From NCBI GenBank assembly GCA_020720405.1, contig DYOS01000016.1, positions 1 to 39,139 of the forward strand: DNA of 39,139 nt, given 5' to 3'. This document shows, piece after piece, positions 8,224 to 16,721 of this stretch; the stretch's first letter is position 1, and every line of letters starts with the position of its first letter. Source of the DNA: Caldithrix sp. (lineage in GTDB: Bacteria; Calditrichota; Calditrichia; Calditrichales; Calditrichaceae). The position numbers were made by a program, and so were the translations under genes. Below the pieces are notes generated by a model that did not search any database, was not told the origin of the DNA, and worked only from the letters and a program-made list of their open reading frames with translations.

Positions 8224-8315
8224 TGTCATTCTGATCCTGCCCCGGCGGGAGAAGAATCTATTAAATCTGTAAAAACGAGATATTTCTCCCCGATAAATCG
8301 GGGATCAATATGACA
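8224..8315. repeat. Inverted-repeat intergenic element (copy in front of the efflux operon)
   Basis: The unit starts TGTCATTCTGATCC and ends GGGGATCAATATGACA, giving inverted ends. Internal blocks are GAAGAATCT and, inverted, AGATATTTCTC, plus a perfect hairpin TCCCCGAT-AA-ATCGGGGA at 8287-8304. It belongs to the same GTCAT...ATGAC group as the elements at 2725-2992 and 14606-14811. The rest of the 8042-8356 gap shows no gene. The hairpin lies just upstream of the TolC-type gene and could affect read-through, which is inferred. Confidence 0.65.
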
Positions 8316-8356
8316 GAACAAGGTCAATCAAAAGGTTCTGATAGAAATGGGAAAAA

Positions 8357-9607
8357 ATGTCCAAATATTTTTTTATTTTCCTCTTAATAAGCAGTGTGCC
8401 GGCCCAGCAACCTGATCCAAAAATACTTCTTGATTCACTGATCGCCCTTAGTTTAAAAAATAATTTTCAATTACAAGGTGAGCGGGCGGGGGTTAATATC
8501 GCCAAAACTTCCATTGGCAGCGCCACCATGTGGGAGGCACCCCTGTTTTCCGTGGCCTGGATGGATATCCCCACCGCAAGCAGCAATCCGCTGGAGGCGA
8601 TGGAGCGGGTCTACGCTTTCGAACAGATGATTCCTTTCCCGGGAAAAAATTCAACCCGGCGCAACGCTGCGGAATCAGCGGCAGCCATGGCTGAAGCGAA
8701 TTATCAGGCCGCAGAGCAGAATCTGATCCTGCTGGTTAAAAAACAGTTTATTATGATATATACGGCGCAGCGCAGGCTGGAAGTCAATGCAGAAAATCAG
8801 CAGTTGGCGCGGCAAATGATCGCTGCTGTCCAGGTTAAATATGCTGTCGGTCAGAGCGGTCAGGCTGATGTGCTTCGCCTCGAAACAGAACTGTCCCTGT
8901 TGGAAAACCAAACCGCGCAGCTAACACAGGATTTGCACCGGGCGACGGCCATGCTTAATACCTTGTGCAATCAACCCTTATCCAGGGCACTGATCCGGCT
9001 TCCGGAAATTATACTTTCTCCTTTTACCCCGTTTTCGGAAGAATTACAGCAGATAGCGGTTTCCCGGCGCCGGGAATTAGCCGCTATGAACAGCGAGGTC
9101 GAAATGAACCGGGCCGAATGGCTGATGGCCCGGCAGGAGCGCTATCCCGATTGGATGACCGCCGGGTTATACCGCGAGCGGGGAGATGGAAGACCCGACA
9201 GTTGGGAGATAATGCTTGGTCTGACTCTGCCGATTGCGCCCTGGTATAACAAAAAACTACACAGCCGTATTGAAGCCGGGCGCTATCGGCTGGAGCAAAG
9301 CCAGGTGGAATGGCAAAGTATGGAAAGCATGATTCGTTTTGAAGTTCACCAGAGTTGGCTGGAGGTTAAGACTTCGAGGGAAAGGGTGGATCGTTTCCGC
9401 CAATCAATTTTACCCAATGCTCAGCAGAGCATGGAGGTGCTTCTCTCGGCCTATCAAACCGGTCAGGCTGATTTTACGACCCTACTCGACAGTTTCCGGA
9501 TGTTGCAGATGTACAAGGATGATTATTATATGGAGATTGAAAAATATCTGTCCCGGCGTTTTGAACTGGAGCGGGCGGTAGGTCAGGAGTTTGATGTTTA
9601 TTTTTAA
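8357..9607 (+). CDS. TolC-family outer-membrane efflux factor (CusC-like)
   Basis: The outer-membrane channel of a tripartite metal-efflux pump. The 416-residue protein starts with a Sec signal peptide (MSKYFFIFLLISSVPAQ) and has the two long helical OEP repeats typical of TolC proteins. These are rich in Gln, Ala and Leu heptads, for example around residues 105-185 and 330-400, with the characteristic QADVLRLETELSLLENQ and QADFTTLLDSFRMLQMYKDDY segments at equivalent positions of the two repeats. There is no lipobox, unlike E. coli CusC. It is the first gene of a three-gene operon with the CusB- and CusA-type genes: the adaptor start lies 46 bases after this stop. A GGGAAAAA sequence upstream of the ATG is the probable ribosome binding site. 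Confidence 0.88.
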   Translation: MSKYFFIFLLISSVPAQQPDPKILLDSLIALSLKNNFQLQGERAGVNIAKTSIGSATMWEAPLFSVAWMDIPTASSNPLEAMERVYAFEQMIPFPGKNSTRRNAAESAAAMAEANYQAAEQNLILLVKKQFIMIYTAQRRLEVNAENQQLARQMIAAVQVKYAVGQSGQADVLRLETELSLLENQTAQLTQDLHRATAMLNTLCNQPLSRALIRLPEIILSPFTPFSEELQQIAVSRRRELAAMNSEVEMNRAEWLMARQERYPDWMTAGLYRERGDGRPDSWEIMLGLTLPIAPWYNKKLHSRIEAGRYRLEQSQVEWQSMESMIRFEVHQSWLEVKTSRERVDRFRQSILPNAQQSMEVLLSAYQTGQADFTTLLDSFRMLQMYKDDYYMEIEKYLSRRFELERAVGQEFDVYF

Positions 9608-9653
9608 TATCCGTCCGGCTTTGCCGGGAATGGCTGCCTTAAGGAGACCTGTT

Positions 9654-11168
9654 ATGAAATTAATAATCAGTTTTTTTATATTCTTTTTGCTCTGGGCCTG
9701 CGGGAATGAACAAGCCGGACACGTTGATCACCAATCGGACAATGAAGCAGCAGAAGCCACGATTTATACCTGTCCCATGCACCCATCGGTTATCTCCGAT
9801 CGGCCGGGTGCCTGTCCGGTCTGCGGGATGGCGCTGGTCAAAAAATCCAGACCGAATGATCTGGCTGAGCAGGAACTGAAAAATCTGGAACAGGTTCGTC
9901 TTTCTCCGACCCAGCGTATTTTAGCCAACGTTTCCACCATTCCCGTGGCAGAAATCGCCCTCTCCAAAATGATTGATGTGGTTGGTATGGTTGATTTTGC
10001 CGAAAACCGCCAGGCTACATTATCGGCCCGCTTTCGTGGCCGGGTGGAAAAAATATTGGTCAGCTTTACCGGTGAATTTGTTTCTCAGGGCCAGCCACTG
10101 GTTGAAATCTACAGCCCCGATCTGGTGACATCACAGCAGGAATTCATTTTGGCTCTTGAGGCCGATCAAACAAAATTAGTACAGGCACTCCGCCAAAAAC
10201 TCAGTCAAAATTATGGTTTAACGGAAGAGCAGATTACCCGGCTGATAGAAACACGCCAGACCCAGGCTACGGTAACATTCAACTCTCCGCTTTCGGGAAC
10301 GGTGATTAGCAAGCGGGTTCAGGCCGGTCAATATGTCGATGAAGGCCTGGTTTTATACCAGATGGCTGATCTTTCAAAAGTATGGATTTATTTAGATGTT
10401 TATGAACAGGATCTGCCCTTTATTGAAGTCGGTCAGATTGCCCACATCAAAACCGAAACCCGTCCGGATCAGGAGTTCACCGGTCGGGTTACTTTTATCG
10501 ATCCGGTAATCAATGCCCAGACCCGCACGGTGCGCATCCGTACCGAATTTGACAACCGCCATGGACAGTTAAAACCACAGATGTTTGTCCGGGCCAGTTT
10601 GCACGGTGAGGGGCCTGAAGTACTGAGCATTCCATCCGGAGCTGTGTTATTTACCGGAAAACGTACCGTGGTCTGGGTCGAAACCGCTAAAAACATATTT
10701 GAACCGCGCCAGGTTACACTCGGCCAATTTAACGGAGCCGAATATGAAGTTTTGGGTGGGCTGAAGGCCGGTGAAATGATTGCCGCCAGCGGTGGTTATT
10801 TACTCGATTCCGAAAGCTCTCTGCAACAACCGGCAGTAGCCAGTCTTCATGCCGCGCATCAGGTAGCACCGGCTGCCACTCCGGATTTGACCGCACAGCC
10901 CTCGGAAAAAACCGTCGTAATCACCGTTGACGGTGACTATGAGCCAAAAGAAGTTCGGATAAAACTTGGTCAAACTATCCATCTTCAGTTTCATCGGGTA
11001 GAAGATTCATACTGTACCAGTGAGGTGGTTTTTGAAGAGCTGAACCTGCGCCGGAAACTGCCCGCTTTTAAAACAACTACCATTAGTCTGACCCCGGAAA
11101 AAACCGGACAAATCAATTTTGCCTGCGGCATGGACATGATTCATGGAAAACTGATTGTCGAAAAATAA
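9654..11168 (+). CDS. cusB: CusB-type RND periplasmic adaptor lipoprotein with metal-binding and cupredoxin-like domains
   Basis: Periplasmic adaptor linking the RND pump to the outer-membrane channel. The start at 9654 is chosen because AAGGAG lies seven bases upstream and the product begins with a lipoprotein signal (LLWAC, lipidated Cys16); a longer frame from 9591 overlaps the TolC gene and lacks support. The 504-residue protein has three parts. Residues 38-63 form a heavy-metal-binding domain (YTCPMHP...GACPVCGM). Residues 85-395 are the HlyD/CusB barrel-sandwich and beta-barrel core (IYSPDLVTSQQEF, SPLSGTVISKRVQAGQYV). Residues 418-504 form a cupredoxin-like C-terminal domain with possible ligands His447, Cys454, Cys491, Met493, Met495 and His497 (FACGMDMIHG). 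Copper or silver is the likely substrate. Confidence 0.9.
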   Translation: MKLIISFFIFFLLWACGNEQAGHVDHQSDNEAAEATIYTCPMHPSVISDRPGACPVCGMALVKKSRPNDLAEQELKNLEQVRLSPTQRILANVSTIPVAEIALSKMIDVVGMVDFAENRQATLSARFRGRVEKILVSFTGEFVSQGQPLVEIYSPDLVTSQQEFILALEADQTKLVQALRQKLSQNYGLTEEQITRLIETRQTQATVTFNSPLSGTVISKRVQAGQYVDEGLVLYQMADLSKVWIYLDVYEQDLPFIEVGQIAHIKTETRPDQEFTGRVTFIDPVINAQTRTVRIRTEFDNRHGQLKPQMFVRASLHGEGPEVLSIPSGAVLFTGKRTVVWVETAKNIFEPRQVTLGQFNGAEYEVLGGLKAGEMIAASGGYLLDSESSLQQPAVASLHAAHQVAPAATPDLTAQPSEKTVVITVDGDYEPKEVRIKLGQTIHLQFHRVEDSYCTSEVVFEELNLRRKLPAFKTTTISLTPEKTGQINFACGMDMIHGKLIVEK

Positions 11169-11246
11169 TCACGTTCTGAGAGCGGACCGTCTACCCTCTA
11201 AAAAAGTCATCAATCCAATTTCAAAACCCGATGGATGGTAAAAAAT

Positions 11247-14200
11247 ATGATTGAGAAAATTATTGATTTTTCAGCCCGTAATAAATTTATCATTCTGCTG
11301 GTCTATCTGCTGATCATCGGCTGGGGGGTTTGGGCCGTTAATCAAACTCCGCTCGACGCCATTCCCGATTTATCTGAAAATCAGGTCATTGTCTTTACCG
11401 AGTGGATGGGTCGGTCTCCACAATTGGTTGAGGATCAGATAACTTTTCCCCTGGTTACGGCTCTACAGGGCGTGCCTCAGGTCGAAGCGATCCGCGCCCA
11501 ATCCATGTTTGGCATGTCGTTTATTTATATCATCTTTGAAGAACAGGCCGAATTGTACTGGGCGCGCAGCCGGGTTTTGGAAAAACTTTCAACTATTCAA
11601 TCTACACTTCCGGCAGGAGCCAAAGTTCAACTTGGCCCCGACGGCACCGGTGTCGGTCATATTTTCTGGTACACGGTTGAAGGTAAATTTGACCCTGGAA
11701 CTCTGCGGGCCATACAGGACTGGTACATCAAGCTGCATTTGCAGGGTGTCCCCGGCGTAGCCGAAGTGGCTTCGATCGGTGGCTTTGTTAAACAATATCA
11801 GGTTGACATTGATCCGGAATTGTTAAAATCCTACGGACTATCTGTAGCCGATATCCGGTCTGCTGTAATGCGTTCCAATAACGATGTCGGCGGAAAAATT
11901 ATTGAATTGTCCGACGCCGAGTATTTTATCCGCGGCCAGGGTTATATCAGTTCAGTCAGCGATATTGAAAATATTGTGGTGGGCAGTGGCAGCCGGGGTA
12001 CCCCGATTTATGTTCGTCATGTTGGAAAGGTACAAATGGGTGGCGATATCCGCCGTGGTTCGCTGGAACGTGACGGACAAGGCCAGGTCGTTGGCGGTAT
12101 TGTGGTTATGCGCTATGGCGAAAATGCCCGGGCAGTCATTGAGCGGGTAAAAAAACGGTTGACCGAAATCTCCGCCGGTCTTCCGCCGGGTGTCCAAATA
12201 AAACCCTCTTACGACCGCAGCGTGCTGATCGAAGCAGCCGTTGATACACTGAAAAAAACATTGATTGAAGAGGCGCTGGTGGTAGCGTTGATTGTGCTGA
12301 TTTTTCTGATGCATGCACGGAGTGTGCTGCGGGTTATCATTGAAATTCCGGTCGCCGTTCTGATGGCCTTTATCCTTATGAAAATATTTGGTATCACTTC
12401 CAACATAATGTCGCTCGGCGGAATTGCCATTGCCATCGGGGTAATTGTTGATGCTTCAATTGTACTGGTTGAAAATGCTTACCGTAATGTGGCCCAGGCT
12501 CAGCAAACCAAGCCTGAACTCAGTCCACAGGAATTTATCGAAATCTCAATCATGTCGGCCAAACAGGTTGGGCCGGCTATTTTTTACTCAGTCGGCATTA
12601 TGATCATTTCATTTTTACCGGTTTTCTTGCTGGAAGGACAGGAAGGAAAACTCTTTCGCCCGCTGGCCTTTACTAAAACTTTTGTTCTGATCAGTTCAGC
12701 CTTGATCGCCATTACTCTGGTTCCGGTGCTGATGACCTTGCTCACCCGGGGCCGCTTCCGTCCGGAGCAGCAAAACCCACTAACCCGGCTGCTCATCCGG
12801 GGTTATTCGCCCATGATATTATGGGCTTTAAAATGGCGTAAAACAACCATCGGGCTAAATCTGTTGGCCTTGCTTATCGCTATTCCACTGCTGCTCAACA
12901 CCGGCTCTGAGTTTATGCCGCCATTGGATGAAGGCAGTCTGTTGTTTATGCCGGTCACCCTGCCCTCGGCCTCTATTACCGAGGTAAACCGGATTCTGCA
13001 GGTGCAGGATGCCATCATCAAATCTGTGCCGGAAGTTGCTCACGTTTTGGGTAAAGCTGGTAAAGCCGAAACTTCAACCGATCCCGCTCCATTGAGTATG
13101 ATTGAAACCATTATCCTGTTAAAACCAAAAAATGAGTGGCGGTCCGGCCTGACCAAAGACGATCTCATCGCCGAACTCGATGCAAAATTGCAAATCCCGG
13201 GGGTGCGCAATGGCTGGACGCAGCCGATCATCAACCGGATCAATATGTTGTCAACCGGGGTACGCACGGATTTAGGGATAAAAATTTTTGGAGCAGACCT
13301 CGATACGCTTGAGCAATTAGCCATCCGCACCGAACAAATTTTAAAAAACGTTCCCGGGGCTGCTGATCTTTATGCCGAGCGTACCCAGAGCGGACGATTT
13401 ATCGATATAAAAATTGACCGGGAAGCGGTAGCCCGTTATGGTATTAACATCGGTGATGTATTGGATTTTATTGAAACTGCCATTGGCGGGGAAAATATCA
13501 GTACCGTAATTGTTGGCCGGGAACGCTTTCCGATCCGGGTACGCCTGATGAAAGACTACCGGGAAAATATTGCTGCCTTAAACAGTTTACTTATACCGGT
13601 TAATCCGACCCAGGGCGGCGAAGAAATAAGTACCTTAGCTGCACCTGCCGGAGCAACACCCGCTACAACCATGACCGGAATGAGCAGCAGCCAGCCGCAA
13701 CGTGCGGCCTTCTCTCCCGCCGAACCCGGAGGAATGAGCCGTATTTCCAGCCGCATCTATGTACCGCTCGGACAACTGGCAAAAATCGAAATCAGTCCCG
13801 GCCCGCCAATGATCTCCAGTGAAAACGCCCGGTTGCGTTCCATTGTCTTTCTCAATGTGCGGGGCCGGGATATGGGCAGTTTTGTCAGCGAAGCAAAAAA
13901 AATACTTAACGAGCAGCTTGTTTTACCGACTGGTTACACCCTTCAATGGAGTGGTCAATGGGAAAACCAACTCCGTGCCCAAAAACGCCTGACCCTGCTT
14001 ATGCCTATAGTGCTGCTAATGATTTTTGTCATGTTGTATCTGGTTACCAAAAACTTTACAGAAGCCTTTGTGGTTATGCTCTCGGTACCTTTTGCTCTGA
14101 TTGGCGGGGTTTATCTGGTTTATTTGCTGGGCTATCATCTTTCTGTCGCGGTCTGGGTCGGATTTATTGCCTTGTACGGTTTAGCAGTGGAAACCGGTGT

Positions 14201-14564
14201 AGTTATGGTTGTTTATCTTCATGAGGCACTGGATAAGCGTTTATACAAATTTGAACAGGGTCAGCGCGGGCCGATTACAGAAACTGATATCAGGGAAGCA
14301 ACCATCGAAGGTTCGGTTCTTCGTCTGCGACCAAAAATTATGACCGTCTCAACCAGTCTGATTGCCCTGATTCCGATCATGTGGAGCAGCGGTACGGGCG
14401 CTGATGTCATGAAACCGCTGGCTGCACCAATGATCGGCGGGTTAGTCACTTCTACCATTCATGTTTTGATTATGACCCCGGTGCTGTTCAGCTATATGAA
14501 AGAATTCGCCTTAAAAAAAGGTCATCTGAAAAAATCAGAAATGGCCGGCTGGATGAAGGAATAG
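11247..14564 (+). CDS. cusA: CusA/CzcA-family heavy-metal RND efflux pump
   Basis: Inner-membrane proton-driven metal exporter, 1105 residues from the ATG at 11247. This start fits the family N-terminus MIE-x-IID-F and has GGATGG upstream; the in-frame ATG at 11235 adds four residues. It has 12 predicted membrane segments. TM4 carries the proton-relay aspartate in IGVIVDASIVLVENAY. Hallmarks include NTPLDAIPDLSENQV-like, LGPDGTGVGHIFWY, GKAGKAETSTDPAPLSMIE and INMLSTGVRTDLGIKIFG. The methionines in LLFMPVTLP and INMLSTG match the copper/silver Met sites of E. coli CusA, favouring Cu(I)/Ag(I). An insertion of about 51 residues (about 786-836), rich in Ala, Pro, Ser, Thr and Met, lies in the second periplasmic loop. 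It is the last gene of the efflux operon. Confidence 0.94.
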   Translation: MIEKIIDFSARNKFIILLVYLLIIGWGVWAVNQTPLDAIPDLSENQVIVFTEWMGRSPQLVEDQITFPLVTALQGVPQVEAIRAQSMFGMSFIYIIFEEQAELYWARSRVLEKLSTIQSTLPAGAKVQLGPDGTGVGHIFWYTVEGKFDPGTLRAIQDWYIKLHLQGVPGVAEVASIGGFVKQYQVDIDPELLKSYGLSVADIRSAVMRSNNDVGGKIIELSDAEYFIRGQGYISSVSDIENIVVGSGSRGTPIYVRHVGKVQMGGDIRRGSLERDGQGQVVGGIVVMRYGENARAVIERVKKRLTEISAGLPPGVQIKPSYDRSVLIEAAVDTLKKTLIEEALVVALIVLIFLMHARSVLRVIIEIPVAVLMAFILMKIFGITSNIMSLGGIAIAIGVIVDASIVLVENAYRNVAQAQQTKPELSPQEFIEISIMSAKQVGPAIFYSVGIMIISFLPVFLLEGQEGKLFRPLAFTKTFVLISSALIAITLVPVLMTLLTRGRFRPEQQNPLTRLLIRGYSPMILWALKWRKTTIGLNLLALLIAIPLLLNTGSEFMPPLDEGSLLFMPVTLPSASITEVNRILQVQDAIIKSVPEVAHVLGKAGKAETSTDPAPLSMIETIILLKPKNEWRSGLTKDDLIAELDAKLQIPGVRNGWTQPIINRINMLSTGVRTDLGIKIFGADLDTLEQLAIRTEQILKNVPGAADLYAERTQSGRFIDIKIDREAVARYGINIGDVLDFIETAIGGENISTVIVGRERFPIRVRLMKDYRENIAALNSLLIPVNPTQGGEEISTLAAPAGATPATTMTGMSSSQPQRAAFSPAEPGGMSRISSRIYVPLGQLAKIEISPGPPMISSENARLRSIVFLNVRGRDMGSFVSEAKKILNEQLVLPTGYTLQWSGQWENQLRAQKRLTLLMPIVLLMIFVMLYLVTKNFTEAFVVMLSVPFALIGGVYLVYLLGYHLSVAVWVGFIALYGLAVETGVVMVVYLHEALDKRLYKFEQGQRGPITETDIREATIEGSVLRLRPKIMTVSTSLIALIPIMWSSGTGADVMKPLAAPMIGGLVTSTIHVLIMTPVLFSYMKEFALKKGHLKKSEMAGWMKE

Positions 14565-14605
14565 CACCGGTAACTCCAAATGAATTCTCATCGGCCCAGG
14601 CAGAA

Positions 14606-14811
14606 GACGAGAAATCTTTGAATCTGCAACAACCTGTGGAGCGTGTTGGGACTTGGATGGAAAAAAAACAGATCCCGATCATCGGTCTGTTGCATCAGCA
14701 ATATTTATACTAAGATTTCTCCTCATCCCGCCGGTGCGGGATTCGTTCGAAATGACGAACTTAGACCCGCCTTTTCGAGGATATTTCGGAGAATTCTTTG
14801 AATCTGCAACA
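14606..14811. repeat. Composite inverted-repeat intergenic element (copy B)
   Basis: Downstream of the CusA gene the blocks seen at 2725-2992 recur in another order. GACGAGAAATCTTTGAATCTGC (from 14606) comes first, then CTGTTGCA...AAGATTTCTCCTCATCCCG (14687-14730) with a CCCGCCGGTGCGGG hairpin and GAAATGACGAAC. An inverted arm GGAGAATTCTTTGAATCTGC (from 14788) follows. The 14687-14811 part alone is a fold-back unit. No gene is present in the rest of the 14565-15018 gap apart from the terminator near its right end. Confidence 0.7.
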
Positions 14812-14970
14812 ATCTCTAAAACGGGGATTCGTAAGGACTTTAAATTTCGACATTTTCTCTCAGGCAGGAGATGGCGGAAAGTCATATTTCTTTTTTATTA
14901 CCGGCACTGAAAATCATTATGCCGTACTTTTGTTTTCAGGGGTAATGGCGGAGCCGGCGAAGAACTTTGA

Positions 14971-15007
14971 ATAATAAAAAAGCCGCATGGAGCGGCTTTT
15001 TTATTAT
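14971..15007. terminator. Bidirectional intrinsic terminator
   Basis: A perfect inverted repeat, ATAATAAAAAAGCCGC (14971-14986) with a five-base loop and its complement (14992-15007), gives a GC stem flanked by A and T runs on both strands. It lies between the convergent efflux operon and the minus-strand operon ending at 15019, and can serve both. Confidence 0.88.
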
Positions 15008-15018
15008 TCAGACAAAGT

Positions 15019-15597
15019 TTAGAAGGCCAGGTCGACTTCGCTGCAAATAACCGCCTCGGAAAGACGGCTGCGTTTGATGGTCAGGTATAGATCGATGACG
15101 GGTTCAAATTCGCCCTCAATCCGGCCTTTGGCCCGGGATGTAAATTCGAAAAGTGGTGCATAACCTTCAATACCATGACCTTCCACAGCCTGATGTTCAA
15201 ATGGTTGGTAATCCGCTAATTTCACCCCGGCCGGCAACTGATTAAACCATTGGCCCGCTTCCTCAGCCATGGCTTTGTTGTGAAACTCGTAGGCAAAGCT
15301 GAACGAGGCGCCGCGGATCGCCCGTTCTGATTTTATCTCCAGGCCTGTTTTTTCCTGGTACAGGGCGGCGGCAGTTTTAAAATCTGAAACCAGTGCAGTT
15401 TCCAGACAGAAATGAACATGGTTGTCCATTTCGAAAAGCTCTTTTAGTAAATCTTTTAAGGTTTCGCGGCGGATACCCGATTTGCGGTGAAAGAAGTAAT
15501 TGCTCTGCGCTTTACGCATAGCCAGAAAGCCCATAAGAAATCCCTTGACCAGCATAAACGGGCCTTCCATAACGATTTCAGTAAATGCTTTACTCAT
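15019..15597 (-). CDS. Hypothetical protein, last gene of the CYTH-TerB operon
   Basis: I do not recognise a family. The start at 15597 (MSKAFTEIV) is chosen because AAGGAG precedes it at good spacing, and it begins one base after the TerB stop codon; a longer frame to 15633 would overlap TerB. The 192-residue product has an N-terminal amphipathic or weakly hydrophobic helix (GPFMLVKGFLMGFLAM) followed by a mixed alpha/beta region with HVHFCLETALVSDFKTAAALYQEKTGLEI and a C-terminal stretch EGEFEPVIDLYLTIKRSRLSEA. There is no signal peptide cleavage site, so it is either cytoplasmic or membrane-associated. Tight coupling to the TerB-like gene suggests that the two products work together. Confidence 0.75.
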   Translation of the reverse strand: MSKAFTEIVMEGPFMLVKGFLMGFLAMRKAQSNYFFHRKSGIRRETLKDLLKELFEMDNHVHFCLETALVSDFKTAAALYQEKTGLEIKSERAIRGASFSFAYEFHNKAMAEEAGQWFNQLPAGVKLADYQPFEHQAVEGHGIEGYAPLFEFTSRAKGRIEGEFEPVIDLYLTIKRSRLSEAVICSEVDLAF

Positions 15598-15598
15598 C

Positions 15599-16069
15599 TT
15601 ATTTCTCCTTCCCGAGTCGTTTTTGGGCTTCAAGTTTGGCCTGAATCATTTCCCCGTGTTCCATTCCCAAAAGGGTAGTAATCTTTCGGATCAGGCTTTC
15701 TTCGTATTTATCCACACGGCCGTCAATATAGATTAATTCCCACAGAGAAACGAGTATTTCCTGCTTCTCCGGGCGGTCCAGTTCATTTTTAAGCAGGGTA
15801 GTGAAGCGCCATAAATCATTGCCGTTATTGCGCACCAGCCGGGCAGCCTCAATCATGCGTATGGCCTCATCCTCATCTGTTTCCAGAGTCTGGCACAGAA
15901 TTTTTTTCAGATGCACATACTCCGATGGAGATAATTCGAAATCGGCGTGAACCATTTCCAGAAACAGAACCGTGGTTGCCGTCTGCAGCGGATGAAATCC
16001 GCTTTCAGATTGACTGGCAATGGCGGAAGGAAAATTATCTTCAAAAAAACGGCGAATAATTGCCAGCAT
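15599..16069 (-). CDS. TerB-like (tellurite-resistance co-chaperone fold) protein
   Basis: A 156-residue all-helical protein with the features of the TerB/DjlA N-terminal fold: the paired helical segments LFLEMVHADFELSPSEYVHLKKIL (about residues 35-58) and LWELIYIDGRVDKYEESLIRKITTLLGM (about 108-135). The acidic D-G-x-V/L-x-x-x-E loops bind metal ions in TerB. The family is linked to tellurite resistance, stress and envelope-associated complexes, but single-domain members have no fixed function. It sits between the CYTH gene, 56 bp upstream, and an unknown gene one base downstream, so it belongs to one operon. Tellurite resistance itself should not be assumed. Confidence 0.78.
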   Translation of the reverse strand: MLAIIRRFFEDNFPSAIASQSESGFHPLQTATTVLFLEMVHADFELSPSEYVHLKKILCQTLETDEDEAIRMIEAARLVRNNGNDLWRFTTLLKNELDRPEKQEILVSLWELIYIDGRVDKYEESLIRKITTLLGMEHGEMIQAKLEAQKRLGKEK

Positions 16070-16125
16070 GTTAAACCTAAGTCCTTTCCTGAATTTTGAT
16101 CAAAAAGTTAATCCGTCTGTGCTTT

Positions 16126-16644
16126 TCAGGCAAACCCGTTTTCAAGCAGGTCAATATAAGCTTCGCCGCAAATTTGCCCGTCCCGGATACCAAGCTGTTC
16201 CATCAACTTGTGTACCTTTTCCTGATTGAGAGCCGTTTGATCAGGCTCGCCCAGTACCGCCTCGAATTCGACAAATTCACCCAAATGTTCCACCACATCC
16301 AGATGAATGCGGATATTTTCAATCAAATATAATTCCCTGGTTTTCTGAACAACGCCACGGCTGCCAAGCGTCTGGCTTAAAAGTGTTTCCAGTTTGGCGG
16401 CATCGGCCACCGTAACAACGATGTATTCAGAAAGCCGGATATCCGCCTCATCCGAACGGAGGTAAATGATCAACTGCGCCTGACCGTCTCTGATCTGGCG
16501 CAGTTTTATCCGCCCCTGCCGGGATATGAAAAAGGTATCGCGCTGAACCAGAACTGCGCTCGGTTCGATACCCCTCTGCTGCAGCAGGGTTCGGATCGGC
16601 TCAAGCCGGCTGACCCTGCATTTCACTTCAATATTTTGTGCCAT
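16126..16644 (-). CDS. CYTH-domain protein (class IV adenylate cyclase / thiamine-triphosphatase-like)
   Basis: CYTH proteins form an eight-stranded tunnel that binds triphosphate groups with metal ions. Activities include adenylate cyclase, thiamine triphosphatase and inorganic triphosphatase. This 172-residue protein begins with NIEVKCRV, the place of the ExExK signature; the first glutamate is replaced by Asn, as in many CyaB-like members. Later strands show RDTFFISRQGRIKLRQIRDGQAQLIIYLRSD, the basic KTRELYLIENIRIHLDVVEHLGEFVEFEAVL block with the E-x-E pair, and a terminal helix. It has a GGGAGA ribosome binding site and starts a three-gene minus-strand operon. It diverges from the MFS transporter across 77 bp. 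The exact substrate cannot be told from sequence. Confidence 0.85.
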   Translation of the reverse strand: MAQNIEVKCRVSRLEPIRTLLQQRGIEPSAVLVQRDTFFISRQGRIKLRQIRDGQAQLIIYLRSDEADIRLSEYIVVTVADAAKLETLLSQTLGSRGVVQKTRELYLIENIRIHLDVVEHLGEFVEFEAVLGEPDQTALNQEKVHKLMEQLGIRDGQICGEAYIDLLENGFA

Positions 16645-16721
16645 TTAAAAATCTCCCGGGTTTGGAAATATAATTTACTTGCCTCATATTTGCCCGCCCG
16701 GAAATAGAAAAAAGGAATTTT

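Noticed and set aside
9591-9653. Extended start for the adaptor gene overlapping the TolC gene.
   Set aside because: The start at 9654 has AAGGAG at seven bases and begins a lipoprotein signal; the extension breaks the signal peptide.
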